Origin: Lentibacillus halodurans
GTDB taxonomy: Bacteria; Bacillota; Bacilli; Bacillales; Amphibacillaceae
DNA length: 64,000 nt
Direction: 5' to 3'
Assembly: GCF_900112045.1 (NCBI RefSeq)
Contig: NZ_FOJW01000002.1
Location: 131,962-195,961 of the forward strand
In this document: positions 35,788 to 46,032 of the stretch, piece after piece
How the letters are laid out: every line of letters begins with the position of its first letter
Position numbering within the stretch: position 1 is the first letter of the stretch
The notes under the pieces: model-generated
What the model saw: the letters and a program-made list of their open reading frames with translations, nothing else
What the model was told of the DNA's origin: nothing
Databases searched by the model: none
Program-made: the position numbers and the translations under genes

Positions 35788-36309
35788 TTAACGTCTATCC
35801 TTAATGACATCTGCTAGTTTAGATATACCATTGGATGTTTTTTGAACAAGGTATTTCCCAGCCTTATGATTTAGCTGGTTACCTTTTTTAATGGTTTTGT
35901 CAGAAACGTCTAATGTTTTCGATGCAATGTTATGTGCAGATTGATTTACTTTTTCGATGCTGTTGGTAACTTTAATCACTGCATCTTCTCCTTTAGTTCC
36001 GGTAAATTCTGCACTCCTGCTTAATCCATCAGCAATACGTTGTTTAAATGACTGTTGCTTGGATAGGTCATTCTCATGTAAAGCCTCGATTTCTTCTATT
36101 GCCGTTTGGATTTTGTTTCTCTTCGTTATTAAATTAGACAGTCTTACGTAGTCATTACGTTCAACTGAATCTACTATTTCATGTGCAATATCTTCATTCT
36201 GACTAAGCAAAGCTTTGTAGATTGTTTTAACCTCTGGAATCGAAATGCTTTTCCCATTTAACAATTCGGATTGACTGTCGTAACCTTTCCGAACATTCTT
36301 CTTCATCAT
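35788..36309 (-). CDS. Helical hypothetical protein
   Basis: 173 residues, almost wholly helical and charged, with coiled-coil character in the middle (RNKIQTAIEEIEALHENDLS) and a Lys-rich C-terminal half (KTLDVSDKTIKKGNQLNHKA). No family recognised. AGGAGG lies 7 bases before the ATG. It starts the leftward gene set or follows the 67-residue gene. Confidence 0.55.
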   Translation of the reverse strand: MMKKNVRKGYDSQSELLNGKSISIPEVKTIYKALLSQNEDIAHEIVDSVERNDYVRLSNLITKRNKIQTAIEEIEALHENDLSKQQSFKQRIADGLSRSAEFTGTKGEDAVIKVTNSIEKVNQSAHNIASKTLDVSDKTIKKGNQLNHKAGKYLVQKTSNGISKLADVIKDRR

Positions 36310-36368
36310 TGATTTCCTCCTAGTGATTGTTGTTAATTGACTGCCACTTGATAATAGAGGGCTTACAA

Positions 36369-36572
36369 TTAATGGTTGAAATAGTGGTAACCTCTTAAGG
36401 TTAGCTTCAACATCAAGCCGTCAGATTTGCTTCTTTTGATAAGAATCAAACCTTCATCTTCAAGGGCTAAAAGATCTACTTTTTTGATGTCATACTTAAC
36501 CAAAAACTTAACTGGAACCCACTTGTTCATTTCCTTGGCTCGAATGAGAATCTGTTCCAATGATCTATTCAT
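36369..36572 (-). CDS. Small winged-helix-like protein
   Basis: 67 residues from an ATG preceded by AAAGGAAG (the longer reading lacks a site). The pattern FLVKYDIKKVDLLALEDEGL followed by LKLTLRGYHYF suggests a small winged-helix or HTH fold. No family recognised. Confidence 0.5.
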   Translation of the reverse strand: MNRSLEQILIRAKEMNKWVPVKFLVKYDIKKVDLLALEDEGLILIKRSKSDGLMLKLTLRGYHYFNH

Positions 36573-36636
36573 CTTTGTTCTTCCTTTTATGAGTGCGCTC
36601 CTCTCACCGCGCTTGTCGTCTCTGTAAAGCACAAAA

Positions 36637-36718
36637 AAACCGTTATCTATCCAAATCGATGGATAAATAACGGTTTATATAAAAGGGGTGGGGCATGAAA
36701 CGGATGGGTACCCCTTTT
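36637..36718. terminator. Two adjacent hairpins before the BREX-like operon
   Basis: AAACCGTTAT with an inner ATCCA pairs with TGGAT and ATAACGGTTT (36637-36676). AAAAGGGGT at 36681 pairs with ACCCCTTTT at 36710. They insulate the BREX-like operon from the leftward genes. Confidence 0.6.
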
Positions 36719-36841
36719 CCTTATAATGAATGGTGGAGGGGAGAAAAAATGTTGCTATTTTTTATAATCTATTGTGTTACCAAAGAACTAGATATAAAAT
36801 AAAGATAAAGTATAAAAAATGTAAGAGTAGGTGACTTCAAC

Positions 36842-37108
36842 GTGGAAGTTAAACTTTTTCAAAAAACGCAAAGAGATTTAGCTGTATCGGTTAACTTAGT
36901 TATTGATACATATTGGGAAGATGGTATAAGTGAGAGTAAAATGGTGGAAATGATACAGAAGCTATATATTAATAATGAAAGCAAGTTTTTGAAGAATGGA
37001 AAATATACAACCGTGCTTCGTCAGCAGTGTGGTAAGAGAAGGTTGGAAGTCGTAAGTAGGGTGTTGAATATGGATCAAATGACGGCAAGTCAATCTATGT
37101 ATTTATAA
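36842..37108 (+). CDS. Small BREX-associated protein, TIGR04540-like
   Basis: 88 residues starting at GTG, with AGGTGA about 8 bases before. Sequence features are KTQRDLAVSVNLVIDTYWED and a basic LRQQCGKRRLEVVSRVLN. It resembles, from memory, the small uncharacterised family TIGR04540 found in Firmicutes; I am not certain. It is the first gene of the BREX-like operon and only 25 bases separate it from the BrxF-like gene. Regulator or accessory role is inference. Confidence 0.6.
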   Translation: MEVKLFQKTQRDLAVSVNLVIDTYWEDGISESKMVEMIQKLYINNESKFLKNGKYTTVLRQQCGKRRLEVVSRVLNMDQMTASQSMYL

Positions 37109-37133
37109 AATAATTAGCCAGGGTGTTGTTTTG

Positions 37134-37592
37134 ATGAGTTCAGATATAATGCAAGCTATAAATCGGGAACTAACTAATATTCAACTTAAAAGACATCAGT
37201 TAATTTTTCTAGTGACAGAACAATTTAAGAAAGATATCAAATGTGTTTCGGAGTCGCTAGAAGTTCCGTATGTTAATGTTAATTACGAACTAAGTGAAGT
37301 GTTGAAAGACTTGCCGTTGAAAAAAAGACCTAGACAAGTGAGTGAGTTTCTAACGAAAATAGTACGAAATAAAAATGCTGACACGCTAGTTATTGACAAT
37401 ATTGAGATCTTGTTTGACCCACAATTGCAACAAAATCCTGTTTTACTACTAGAGAATATTAGTCGAAATGTCACATTGATAGTTGGATGGAAAGGCCACT
37501 ATTCTGGCCGAAAATTAGTTTATAGCGAGCCGGAATATTATGATTATTTTACACATGAAAATACAGAAGGAATAATTATTAATTATACGTAG
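37134..37592 (+). CDS. brxF: BrxF-like protein of a BREX type-3-like system
   Basis: 152 residues. The NVNYELSEVLKDLPLKKRPRQ stretch, DTLVIDNIEILFDPQLQQNP (Walker-B-like Asp) and the closing NVTLIVGWKGHYSGRKLVY plus YSEPEYYDY match my recollection of BrxF, named as a P-loop protein. The Walker A expected after LIFLV is missing: here it reads TEQFKKDIKCV, without GxxGxGK[ST]. ATP binding is therefore doubtful. It lies directly before the large BrxC-like ATPase, the order of type-3 BREX. Confidence 0.75.
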   Translation: MSSDIMQAINRELTNIQLKRHQLIFLVTEQFKKDIKCVSESLEVPYVNVNYELSEVLKDLPLKKRPRQVSEFLTKIVRNKNADTLVIDNIEILFDPQLQQNPVLLLENISRNVTLIVGWKGHYSGRKLVYSEPEYYDYFTHENTEGIIINYT

Positions 37593-37605
37593 AGGGGGAA
37601 AAGCC

Positions 37606-40600
37606 ATGAAATATAGTGATTTAATTCATTTTGAACCGATTGAATCCGTTGTACAGTTAAAAGATGCAGATGAAAAGCAAAGTGCTTTTAATTTATTAGA
37701 CACATATGTTATTTCAGAACGAATGGCTGAAATCTTAGATGAATTGGTAATGGAACAGTTACAGTTTAACCGCCCGGCCGATAATAAAAGTATGTTAATT
37801 GTCGGTAATTATGGAACAGGTAAATCTCATTTAATGAGTGTTATATCAACAATTGCTGAGCTGGATGGTTCTAGTGAAAGAGTTCAAAATGAAAAAGTAG
37901 CAAATAAAGCAAAAGAAGTTGAAGGAAAGTTTAAGGTTATCCGAACAGAAATTGGAAGCGTCCAAACATCTTTTAGAGATATTATTTGCGGTGCCATTGA
38001 AGATGGCCTGGAAGATTTAGGTGTAGATTATACGTTTCCAGCCGTAGATGAAATTCGAAATAATAAAGATTCCTTAATGGAAATGATGGCTGCTTTCCAT
38101 GAAGTCTACCCAGATCAAGGGTTACTTTTAGTTGTTGATGAATTACTTGACTACTTGAAAGGCAGGAAAGAACAAGAACTGTTTTTAGATCTCGGTTTCT
38201 TAAGAGAACTTGGAGAAATCTGCAGTAAAACGAAATTCAGATTTATTGCTGGCGTGCAAGAGATGTTGTTCGATAATCCGAAATTTCAATTTGTTGCCGA
38301 ACAATTACGCCGTGTAAGGGAAAGGTTCGAACAGGTGAGTATTGTTAGAGAAGATATTGCTTATGTTGTCTCTCAAAGACTTCTTAAGAAGGACGATAAA
38401 CAAAAAGCATTAATCCGTGAGCATTTACAAAAATTCACGAACTTATATGATCGCTTGGGTGAAGAATTAGAGCAGTATGTTAATTTATTCCCGATTCATC
38501 CGTCTTACTTATCAACGTTTGAAAAGGTTACAGTGGCTGAGAAGCGAGTCATACTCAAAACATTGAGTAATGAAATGAGAAAGGTTATGGAAAATGAGGT
38601 GCCGGATGGTAAGCCTGGATTAATTTCGTTTGATAGTTATTGGCCATATATTGAAAATGATCCTTCGTTAAAAAGTAATCCGGACATAAAAGAAGTCATG
38701 ACCAAAACAAAAATATTACAGGATAAAGTAGAAAATGCATTTACTAAGCCATTATATAAGCCTATGGCTAGACGAATCGTCCAAGCTCTTGCTGTGTTTA
38801 GACTTACAACAGATGATATCTATGCACAATTAGGACTAACTCCTGAAGAATTAAAGGATAATTTATTATTACACATCGATTTGCTGGATGAGGATGACGC
38901 TGCATATTTCTTAAAAACGACCGTAGAGTCTGTATTAAAAGAAATCCAAAAGACGGTCAGTTACCAATATATTTCGGCAAATGAAACGAACGGTCAATAC
39001 TTCTTAGACATAAAAAAAGATGTGGCAGTGGATGATTTAATCGAGCAAAAAGCTGAGGGACTTGTCGATGATCAGTTAGACAGATATTATTTCGAAGCAT
39101 TAAAGCGAGCCACTGAAGTGTCAGATTCGACTTATAAAACAAACTATCGGATATGGATGCATGAGTTACCTTGGCCAAACCAAAAAGTGACAAGACAAGG
39201 GTACATCTTCTTTGGGGCACCGAATGAACGATCAACTGGACAGCCTCCAAGAGACTTTTATATTTATTTACTTCAGCCTTTTGCACCACCAAAGTTTAAA
39301 GATGAACACAAGTCAGATGAAGTGTTCTTTAAGCTTGTAGATAAAGATGAAGCATTCATGCGTTCATTAAAACTTTATGCCGGTGCACAAGAGATGGCTG
39401 TAACAGCAGCAAGCAGTACAAGAAAACTTTATGAATCGAAAGCAGACACTTACCTGAAAGAGCTAGTTAAATGGTTAAGAGAAAATTTAACAACAGCTTT
39501 TGAATTAACGTATAAGGGTAAAACAGATCGGGTAGCAGAATACGATATATTTATTACACCAGGAGCTACGGTTAAAGAAGTGATAAATGATGTTTCTTCG
39601 GAATGCTTAAGTCAACATTTTGATGAAAAATATCCAGATTATCCTGCCTTTGGTAAATTACAAACACCAATGACTAATGAAAGTTTATCAATATATGTCC
39701 AAGATGCTTTGAAAAATTTGAATGGAGCTAATAATAGACAGGGTTATGCTATACTCAATGGATTAGTGCTATTGGATGAAAAAGGAAAATTGAACCCTCG
39801 TCAATCCGGATATGCAAAATGGGTGATTGAGAAATTAGAAGGAAAAGCACAAGGACAGGTCGTAAATCATTCTGAGTTTATTGAGGATGTCTATACAAGT
39901 CAAGGAATAGAAGATATTAAGCAAACTAAAGAATTTAAGATGGAACCTGAGCTATTTACAGTTGTATTAGCAGCCTTAGTCAATAATGGAGATATTGTCA
40001 TCACAATAGATGGCAAAACTTATGATGCCATGAATTTTGAAGAACTTGTTAAGGTATCGTTAAATGACTTCACTAGTTTCAGTCATATTAAGAAGCCAAG
40101 CGGTCTACCAATGCCATCGATTCGGGCGATCTTTAATCTGTTTGATATTGATGAAGCATTAACAAGGGAACATGCTCTACAGACGGGTATCGCACAGATG
40201 CTTAGTGAGTCACGTAAGGTTCTTGAAGAAATTGTCAAAATGTCTAATGACGTGAAAGATGGATTCCCGATTTGGGAAGGAAAAATACTATCTGAATCTG
40301 AAATTAATGATTATAGGGAACAGTTAAGTACATTTAAAGAGTTTTTGGAAGGGTTACAAGTTTACAATTCTAAAGCCAAACTCCAAAACTTAAAATACAC
40401 AGTTGAGGAAATTAAGGAACAAGCTAATGCACTAAAACTGTTAGACGACCTCAAAAACTTAAGGGATAAATCCTTCGAGTATGGAAAGGAGATTTCTTAT
40501 CTTCAAACGGCACAACATCAATTACCTCAAGAGTATAAGTGGCATGATGATGTTGAAAATGCCATAACGGATTTAGTACATGCTCTTAAAGAAGGTGAAA

Positions 40601-41289
40601 ATGCACAAAAAGAGTTTCAAGCTTTAGAAGAAATAAAAAATAAATACATTGATATATATATGCAGTTGCACAATCAGCATCGAATAAATGCAACTGAAGA
40701 TAACGAAAAAAGTAAATTATTGAATGATCAAAGACACCAGGCATTAAAAGAGTTATCAGATATTAATATATTGCCTTCTCAAATCTTACAAGATTGGCAG
40801 CAAAAGATAAATTCGTTGAAATCATGTTGGAACCTTACTAAGGAAGACTTGCACCAGAAGCCAATTTGTCCACATTGCCGTTTCAGGCCTAAAGATGAAA
40901 ATCTTAACAATAAAGCAAGCCTGGAAATTCTTAGTGAGAATTTAGATGAGTTATTAAATAATTGGACAGAATCACTTATAGCTAACTTAAATGATGATGA
41001 AGTGAGGAAAAGCATCTCCCTTTTGAATGAGGATGAAAAACAAATTATTAACGAACTACTAGATAAAGGCGAGTTAAGGTTACCTATTGATGTTAAGTTC
41101 ATCCAAGTTATAAAGGAATTATTTCAAGGTATTGAGAAAGTCGAAGTTTCAATTTCAGATCTAAAAGAAACGTTTGCTAATGGATCACCACTTACCATAA
41201 ATGAAGTAAGAAATCGTTTTGAACAAATGCTAAGAGAACAAGTTGGAAATTTCTCATCTGATCGTGTGAGAATTATGTTAAAACAATAA
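37606..41289 (+). CDS. brxC: BrxC/PglY-type ATPase, DUF6079-like
   Basis: 1227 residues. Near the N-terminus are Walker A (LIVGNYGTGKSHLMSVIST, about residue 67) and Walker B (LLLVVDELLDYL, about residue 180), then an AAA-like region with RFIAGVQEMLFDNPKF. A long, largely helical body follows, with coiled coil around 920-1080 and a single CPHC near residue 1092. The arrangement fits the large P-loop protein of BREX loci (BrxC/PglY; DUF6079-type as far as I can judge). It should be the core ATPase of phage exclusion. It is 13 bases after brxF. Confidence 0.8.
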   Translation: MKYSDLIHFEPIESVVQLKDADEKQSAFNLLDTYVISERMAEILDELVMEQLQFNRPADNKSMLIVGNYGTGKSHLMSVISTIAELDGSSERVQNEKVANKAKEVEGKFKVIRTEIGSVQTSFRDIICGAIEDGLEDLGVDYTFPAVDEIRNNKDSLMEMMAAFHEVYPDQGLLLVVDELLDYLKGRKEQELFLDLGFLRELGEICSKTKFRFIAGVQEMLFDNPKFQFVAEQLRRVRERFEQVSIVREDIAYVVSQRLLKKDDKQKALIREHLQKFTNLYDRLGEELEQYVNLFPIHPSYLSTFEKVTVAEKRVILKTLSNEMRKVMENEVPDGKPGLISFDSYWPYIENDPSLKSNPDIKEVMTKTKILQDKVENAFTKPLYKPMARRIVQALAVFRLTTDDIYAQLGLTPEELKDNLLLHIDLLDEDDAAYFLKTTVESVLKEIQKTVSYQYISANETNGQYFLDIKKDVAVDDLIEQKAEGLVDDQLDRYYFEALKRATEVSDSTYKTNYRIWMHELPWPNQKVTRQGYIFFGAPNERSTGQPPRDFYIYLLQPFAPPKFKDEHKSDEVFFKLVDKDEAFMRSLKLYAGAQEMAVTAASSTRKLYESKADTYLKELVKWLRENLTTAFELTYKGKTDRVAEYDIFITPGATVKEVINDVSSECLSQHFDEKYPDYPAFGKLQTPMTNESLSIYVQDALKNLNGANNRQGYAILNGLVLLDEKGKLNPRQSGYAKWVIEKLEGKAQGQVVNHSEFIEDVYTSQGIEDIKQTKEFKMEPELFTVVLAALVNNGDIVITIDGKTYDAMNFEELVKVSLNDFTSFSHIKKPSGLPMPSIRAIFNLFDIDEALTREHALQTGIAQMLSESRKVLEEIVKMSNDVKDGFPIWEGKILSESEINDYREQLSTFKEFLEGLQVYNSKAKLQNLKYTVEEIKEQANALKLLDDLKNLRDKSFEYGKEISYLQTAQHQLPQEYKWHDDVENAITDLVHALKEGENAQKEFQALEEIKNKYIDIYMQLHNQHRINATEDNEKSKLLNDQRHQALKELSDINILPSQILQDWQQKINSLKSCWNLTKEDLHQKPICPHCRFRPKDENLNNKASLEILSENLDELLNNWTESLIANLNDDEVRKSISLLNEDEKQIINELLDKGELRLPIDVKFIQVIKELFQGIEKVEVSISDLKETFANGSPLTINEVRNRFEQMLREQVGNFSSDRVRIMLKQ

Positions 41290-41306
41290 TTGCGGAGGCC
41301 GTTTAT

Positions 41307-44042
41307 ATGACTGATAAGAATAAGCAGCTAACAATGATTAACGAAAACAAAGATGAAGACGAGCAACCAGTGACAGTACTTGGTATGACATTTAAAAATG
41401 ATCAAGAAAGAAGAGAGTATTTTACAGAAGAATTAAGAAAAAAGCTTCCCGAACTAAAGGAAATAGAAGGATTTCCGATGGGTGAGGATGAAGATATCCT
41501 TGCCTTATCGGATCCTCCTTATTATACAGCATGCCCTAACCCTTGGATCAGCGATTTCATTGAACAGTGGGAAGACGAAAAATCAAATACTGTTAGGGAA
41601 GAAAGTTACCATAGAGAAACATTCGTGGCGGATGTTAGTGAGGGAAAAAGTGATTCAGTATATAAAGCACATAGTTACCACACTAAAGTACCACACAAGG
41701 CAATTATGAGATATTTATTTCATTATACTAGACCTGGTGAAATTGTTTACGATGGTTTTGCTGGCACTGGTATGACAGGAGTGGCAGGGGCGATGTGTGG
41801 AGATCGAAACTCAAGTGAAGATCTAGGGTATATTGATAATAATGAAATCGGTGGAAGAAAAGTTGTTTTAGGGGATTTATCTCCAATTGCTTCATATATT
41901 GCGTATAACTATAATACTCCCATAGAAACAGCTTCTTTTGAAGAAGAGGCTTATAATATAATTAGTGAAGTTGAAAATGAGTTTACATGGATGTATGAGA
42001 CTTATCATAACAATAACGAGAAGGCAAAGATAAATTATACAGTGTGGAGTGATGTATTTATTTGTCCAAACTGTACAAGTGAAATTGTTTTTTTTGAGGC
42101 TGCAGTAGACTATAAAAATGGTAAAGTTTATAAAGAGTTTTGCTGCCATTCATGCCAAGCAAAACTAAAGAAGAAAGGTCTTGAAAGGTCTTGGGAAACA
42201 AAAGTCGACATAAACACCAATAAAACTATTGAACAAATAAAGCAAGTACCTGTATTGATAAATTATACTTATAATAAGAAGAAACATAATAAAAAACCTG
42301 ATAAATTCGATCTGAATAATTTAATGAAAATAGATAAAATGAATATATATTACTGGTATCCAAATGATAGAATGCCCCTAGGAGATGAATCAAGGAGAAA
42401 TGATAGAACGGGGCACACTCATGTTCATCATTTATATACAAAAAGAAACTTGATGATATTATCCATGTTAAGAGAGAAATTTCTTAACAGCAAACACAGG
42501 AATGCGTTGATGCTTTTATTTACAAGTCATCTTATTAATTTATCAAAGTTAAACCGGTATAGACCTAGTGTATCTTTTCCTTACAACCCTTTAAGTGGGA
42601 CGTTATATATGGGATCGCAAATTTCTGAAGCGAACCCCTTTATTGCATACAAAAATAAGGTGAAAAGGTTCGTTTCTGCCTTTTACATGAACGAAGTAAA
42701 TGCCGTTATTGAGACATCGTCACTTACGGACACAAATATTAAAGATAATTCAATTGATTATATATTTACAGACCCGCCATTTGGTGCAAATATTATGTAC
42801 TCAGAATTAAGCTTTATGTGGGAATCTTGGATAAAAGTTATTACTAATAACCAGAATGAAGCGGTAATAAATAAAACTCACAATAGATTACTACCTGATT
42901 ATCAAGAATTAATGCAAGACTGTTTTGAACAATATTATAGGGTTTTAAAACCAGGGAGATGGATCACAGTTGAATTTAGTAACTCTAAAGCTAGTGTATG
43001 GAATGCAATTCAAGAATCATTACAAAGAGCTGGTTTTGTCATAGCGAATGTATCAGCTTTAGATAAAAAAATGGGTAGTTTTAAGGCTGTTACTACAACT
43101 ATAGCAGTTAAACAAGATCTCGTAATTTCAGCATATAAGCCATCCAAAAAAATGATACAGGAAATTGAAAGTAATGATAGAAGTTCCGAAACTGCTTGGG
43201 CTTTTATTAAACAGCACCTTGAAAATCTTCCCGTGTTTATGGGTGACAAAGGAGAAGCACATCAAATAGTTGAAAGAACCCCAAGGGTTTTATTTGATAG
43301 AATGGTTGCTTATCATGTTCAAAACGGTTTAGTAGTACCGATATCGTCTGGTGATTTTCAGGCAGAGGTGACTCAAAGGTTTCCGATTAGAGATGGAATG
43401 GTTTTCCTAGAAAATCAAGTCGCAGAGTACGACAAGAAGAGAATATTAGTTAAGGATTTTACACAAACAACCCTCTTTGTTTCGGATGAAAACAGTGCCA
43501 TTGAATGGATTCGTCAGCAATTAATGAAAAAGCCACAAACGAGACAAGATTTACATCCTAATTTTATGAAAGAAATTCAGCATATCCATAAACATGAACT
43601 GCTACCTGAATTAGATCAACTGTTAGAACAAAACTTTTTGGAATATGTAGGGGACGGCCCTGTTCCAGATCAAATTGCGAGCTATCTTAAAAAAAATTAC
43701 AAGAGTGTAAGAGGTCTTGAAAATGATCATTCTGATATGAAAAATCTAGGCATGAACCGTTGGTATGTTCCTAATCCAAACAAACAAGCAGATCTTGAAA
43801 AATTACGTGAGAGATCACTATTACGTGAATTTGAGTCTTATGTTGAAGAGGTAAGTAAAAGTCGGAAGAAACTAAAACAGTTCCGCACAGAAGCTATTCG
43901 AGCAGGTTTCAAGAAGGCTTGGAGCGACAAAGAATACCAAAAAATCGTGGATGTGGGTGAACGGCTGCCTGAAAAGGTTATTCAGGAAGATGATAAGTTA
44001 TTAATGTATTTTGATAATGCACAAATACGATTAGGAATGTAA
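41307..44042 (+). CDS. pglX: PglX-like DNA methyltransferase of the BREX-like operon
   Basis: 911 residues. The N-terminal half contains the SAM-binding motif I YDGFAGTGMTGVAGAM (about residue 150). A zinc-ribbon insertion follows (FICPNCTSE and CCHSCQAK, about 250-290). The catalytic motif is DPPFGANIMYSELSFMWESW (about residue 490), with GRWITVEFSN after it. DPPF indicates an amino-methyltransferase, adenine N6 being usual for PglX. The C-terminal third is unrecognised and may bind DNA. In BREX it marks host DNA. The ATG follows GCGGAGGCC. Confidence 0.82.
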   Translation: MTDKNKQLTMINENKDEDEQPVTVLGMTFKNDQERREYFTEELRKKLPELKEIEGFPMGEDEDILALSDPPYYTACPNPWISDFIEQWEDEKSNTVREESYHRETFVADVSEGKSDSVYKAHSYHTKVPHKAIMRYLFHYTRPGEIVYDGFAGTGMTGVAGAMCGDRNSSEDLGYIDNNEIGGRKVVLGDLSPIASYIAYNYNTPIETASFEEEAYNIISEVENEFTWMYETYHNNNEKAKINYTVWSDVFICPNCTSEIVFFEAAVDYKNGKVYKEFCCHSCQAKLKKKGLERSWETKVDINTNKTIEQIKQVPVLINYTYNKKKHNKKPDKFDLNNLMKIDKMNIYYWYPNDRMPLGDESRRNDRTGHTHVHHLYTKRNLMILSMLREKFLNSKHRNALMLLFTSHLINLSKLNRYRPSVSFPYNPLSGTLYMGSQISEANPFIAYKNKVKRFVSAFYMNEVNAVIETSSLTDTNIKDNSIDYIFTDPPFGANIMYSELSFMWESWIKVITNNQNEAVINKTHNRLLPDYQELMQDCFEQYYRVLKPGRWITVEFSNSKASVWNAIQESLQRAGFVIANVSALDKKMGSFKAVTTTIAVKQDLVISAYKPSKKMIQEIESNDRSSETAWAFIKQHLENLPVFMGDKGEAHQIVERTPRVLFDRMVAYHVQNGLVVPISSGDFQAEVTQRFPIRDGMVFLENQVAEYDKKRILVKDFTQTTLFVSDENSAIEWIRQQLMKKPQTRQDLHPNFMKEIQHIHKHELLPELDQLLEQNFLEYVGDGPVPDQIASYLKKNYKSVRGLENDHSDMKNLGMNRWYVPNPNKQADLEKLRERSLLREFESYVEEVSKSRKKLKQFRTEAIRAGFKKAWSDKEYQKIVDVGERLPEKVIQEDDKLLMYFDNAQIRLGM

Positions 44043-44063
44043 TGTGGAGAGTAGGATGTTTAT

Positions 44064-46016
44064 ATGGCAAGCTGGAGAGATGAAATTCTGAAAGTAACAG
44101 CAGAACCGGTATCGTTTCTATACGTTATATCCGATCCAGATGGTTTATTAAATGATGAAACCATCCTGACAAAGCTTCAAAGTAAAAATATAGAAATGAT
44201 TGAAATTGAAGATGTTATTAGTTTCCGGTATGTATTCGAGTCTAAATACCGAAAAGCCATTTACAATCGTGAAAAAGCCTTAGTTGTACGAACAGAACTG
44301 GAAGATTTTCATAAGTTACCATATGATTTATTAAAGCTTGGAAGCAAACACAAAATCAGTTTATCCAACATATTTCCAAAACTCTCCTATCCAATCATTA
44401 AACAATTAAGTACAACAGACTTAGATGCCTTGTATACTGTTTATCAGCAGTATCAAGGTTCTTCGTCTGATACTGACACCATTAAATTTTTACTTAATAG
44501 GGTTTATAAAATTTACCCAGAGATTATTGAATCCACCTCTGATTTCATTAAATTCTTGCTTTCATATCATTATCAAGAGATTCAATTACCCGAGGAATTA
44601 GAAAAATATATTATAGATAGTCTAAATCAGGTTGACATGCTGAATGCACTGCCAGTAAAAAGATTGATACAATCAAGAAGTTATTTTTACTCATACCTTC
44701 AAGATGAATGGGATGAGTATATTTCTCAATTACATAATGAAAGTGAACAAATCAAAGATCCATTTGATGCCCAATCACACTATCATACAAAGCATTCATT
44801 TTCTCATCCGGATGTAAGAAGACTGCTAAATGATTTATTTTATGAAAACAAATTGCACCCGATTAAAGGTTATGAGAAGGAAACATTACCAAATTGGACG
44901 CATCCAGGTATTATTGTAGATGAAGCGGGTGACAAGAAAGATAGGATTTATAAATTACTTAATACAGTTAGAGAAAAATTAAATGGTCATACATCATATA
45001 AAATTTGGATAGAGATTGCCAAGTTATATGGAGAGCTGGGTAATTTATTTTTTTCCTTTAAGAATGAGTTAGATAAAGAAACAACCACAACTTTTGGTGA
45101 GCTAACAAACCAAATAAATCGAGAATTTGAGTATTGGATGTTTGAAAGTTATAGTACGCTTTATAACATACCATACTATCCAAGTCCGGTCATGGTTGAT
45201 AGAATTCCGCATTATTTAGAAAGTCTAAAACGTGACAAAATAGCATTAATCGTACTTGATGGAATGAACTTTATTCAATGGAGTCAGGTGAAACAGTCAC
45301 TGTTAAATAATAATATTCAAGTTAATGAGAATGGCATCTTTGCTTGGGTTCCAACATTAACATCCATCTCAAGACAGGCTATATTCTCCGGTGAAATTCC
45401 GATGATGTTTTCTGATAGTATTCATACAACAAATAAAGAGGAAAAACTCTGGAAAACGTTTTGGGAAAATCATAGTATATCAAAACAAAAGGTTTCCTAT
45501 CAAAGATCGCTAGGACAAGGTGATTTTAATAAGGAACAAATTGAGGCACTCAAAAGAAACGATATAAGAGTGGCAGGTTTAGTCGTTGATACAATTGATG
45601 AATTAACTCATGGGGCAATTCAAGGTCACAAGGGAATGCACGCTGAAATAGATATTTGGCTTAAAAATAACTACCTATTGAATTTGATTCGAGACCTAGG
45701 TGAATCTGGGTACTCCATTTTTATAACTTCAGATCACGGAAATACTGAAAGTTATGGGAATGGAAGGTTATCTGACGGTGTATTAGTTCAATCTAAGGGA
45801 GAAAGAGTCAGGATTTATAAGGATAAGCTAACCCGGGATGAAAGAGCAGATGAGTTTTCACTTTTAAGATGGCCTAACATTGGTATTCCAGAAGATATGC
45901 ATGTATTGTTAGCTAATGAGAACAAAGCTTTTATCCCTAAACAGGAACAAGCAGTAAGTCACGGATCTATCAATATCAATGAAGTGATTGTTCCATTTGT
46001 AGAAGTTAATCCATAA
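44064..46016 (+). CDS. pglZ: PglZ-domain alkaline-phosphatase-superfamily protein
   Basis: 650 residues. The C-terminal half is a PglZ domain: ALIVLDGMNFIQWSQVK (first metal-binding Asp, about residue 397), VPTLTSISRQAIFSGEIP (Thr/Ser nucleophile region), VDTIDELTHG and IFITSDHGNTESYGNGR (Asp-His metal ligands). The N-terminal half is helical. PglZ is the defining component of every BREX type and is also found in other defence loci. It follows pglX by 21 bases in the same operon. Confidence 0.88.
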   Translation: MASWRDEILKVTAEPVSFLYVISDPDGLLNDETILTKLQSKNIEMIEIEDVISFRYVFESKYRKAIYNREKALVVRTELEDFHKLPYDLLKLGSKHKISLSNIFPKLSYPIIKQLSTTDLDALYTVYQQYQGSSSDTDTIKFLLNRVYKIYPEIIESTSDFIKFLLSYHYQEIQLPEELEKYIIDSLNQVDMLNALPVKRLIQSRSYFYSYLQDEWDEYISQLHNESEQIKDPFDAQSHYHTKHSFSHPDVRRLLNDLFYENKLHPIKGYEKETLPNWTHPGIIVDEAGDKKDRIYKLLNTVREKLNGHTSYKIWIEIAKLYGELGNLFFSFKNELDKETTTTFGELTNQINREFEYWMFESYSTLYNIPYYPSPVMVDRIPHYLESLKRDKIALIVLDGMNFIQWSQVKQSLLNNNIQVNENGIFAWVPTLTSISRQAIFSGEIPMMFSDSIHTTNKEEKLWKTFWENHSISKQKVSYQRSLGQGDFNKEQIEALKRNDIRVAGLVVDTIDELTHGAIQGHKGMHAEIDIWLKNNYLLNLIRDLGESGYSIFITSDHGNTESYGNGRLSDGVLVQSKGERVRIYKDKLTRDERADEFSLLRWPNIGIPEDMHVLLANENKAFIPKQEQAVSHGSININEVIVPFVEVNP

Positions 46017-46032
46017 ACAGTGAGGGATGCTC

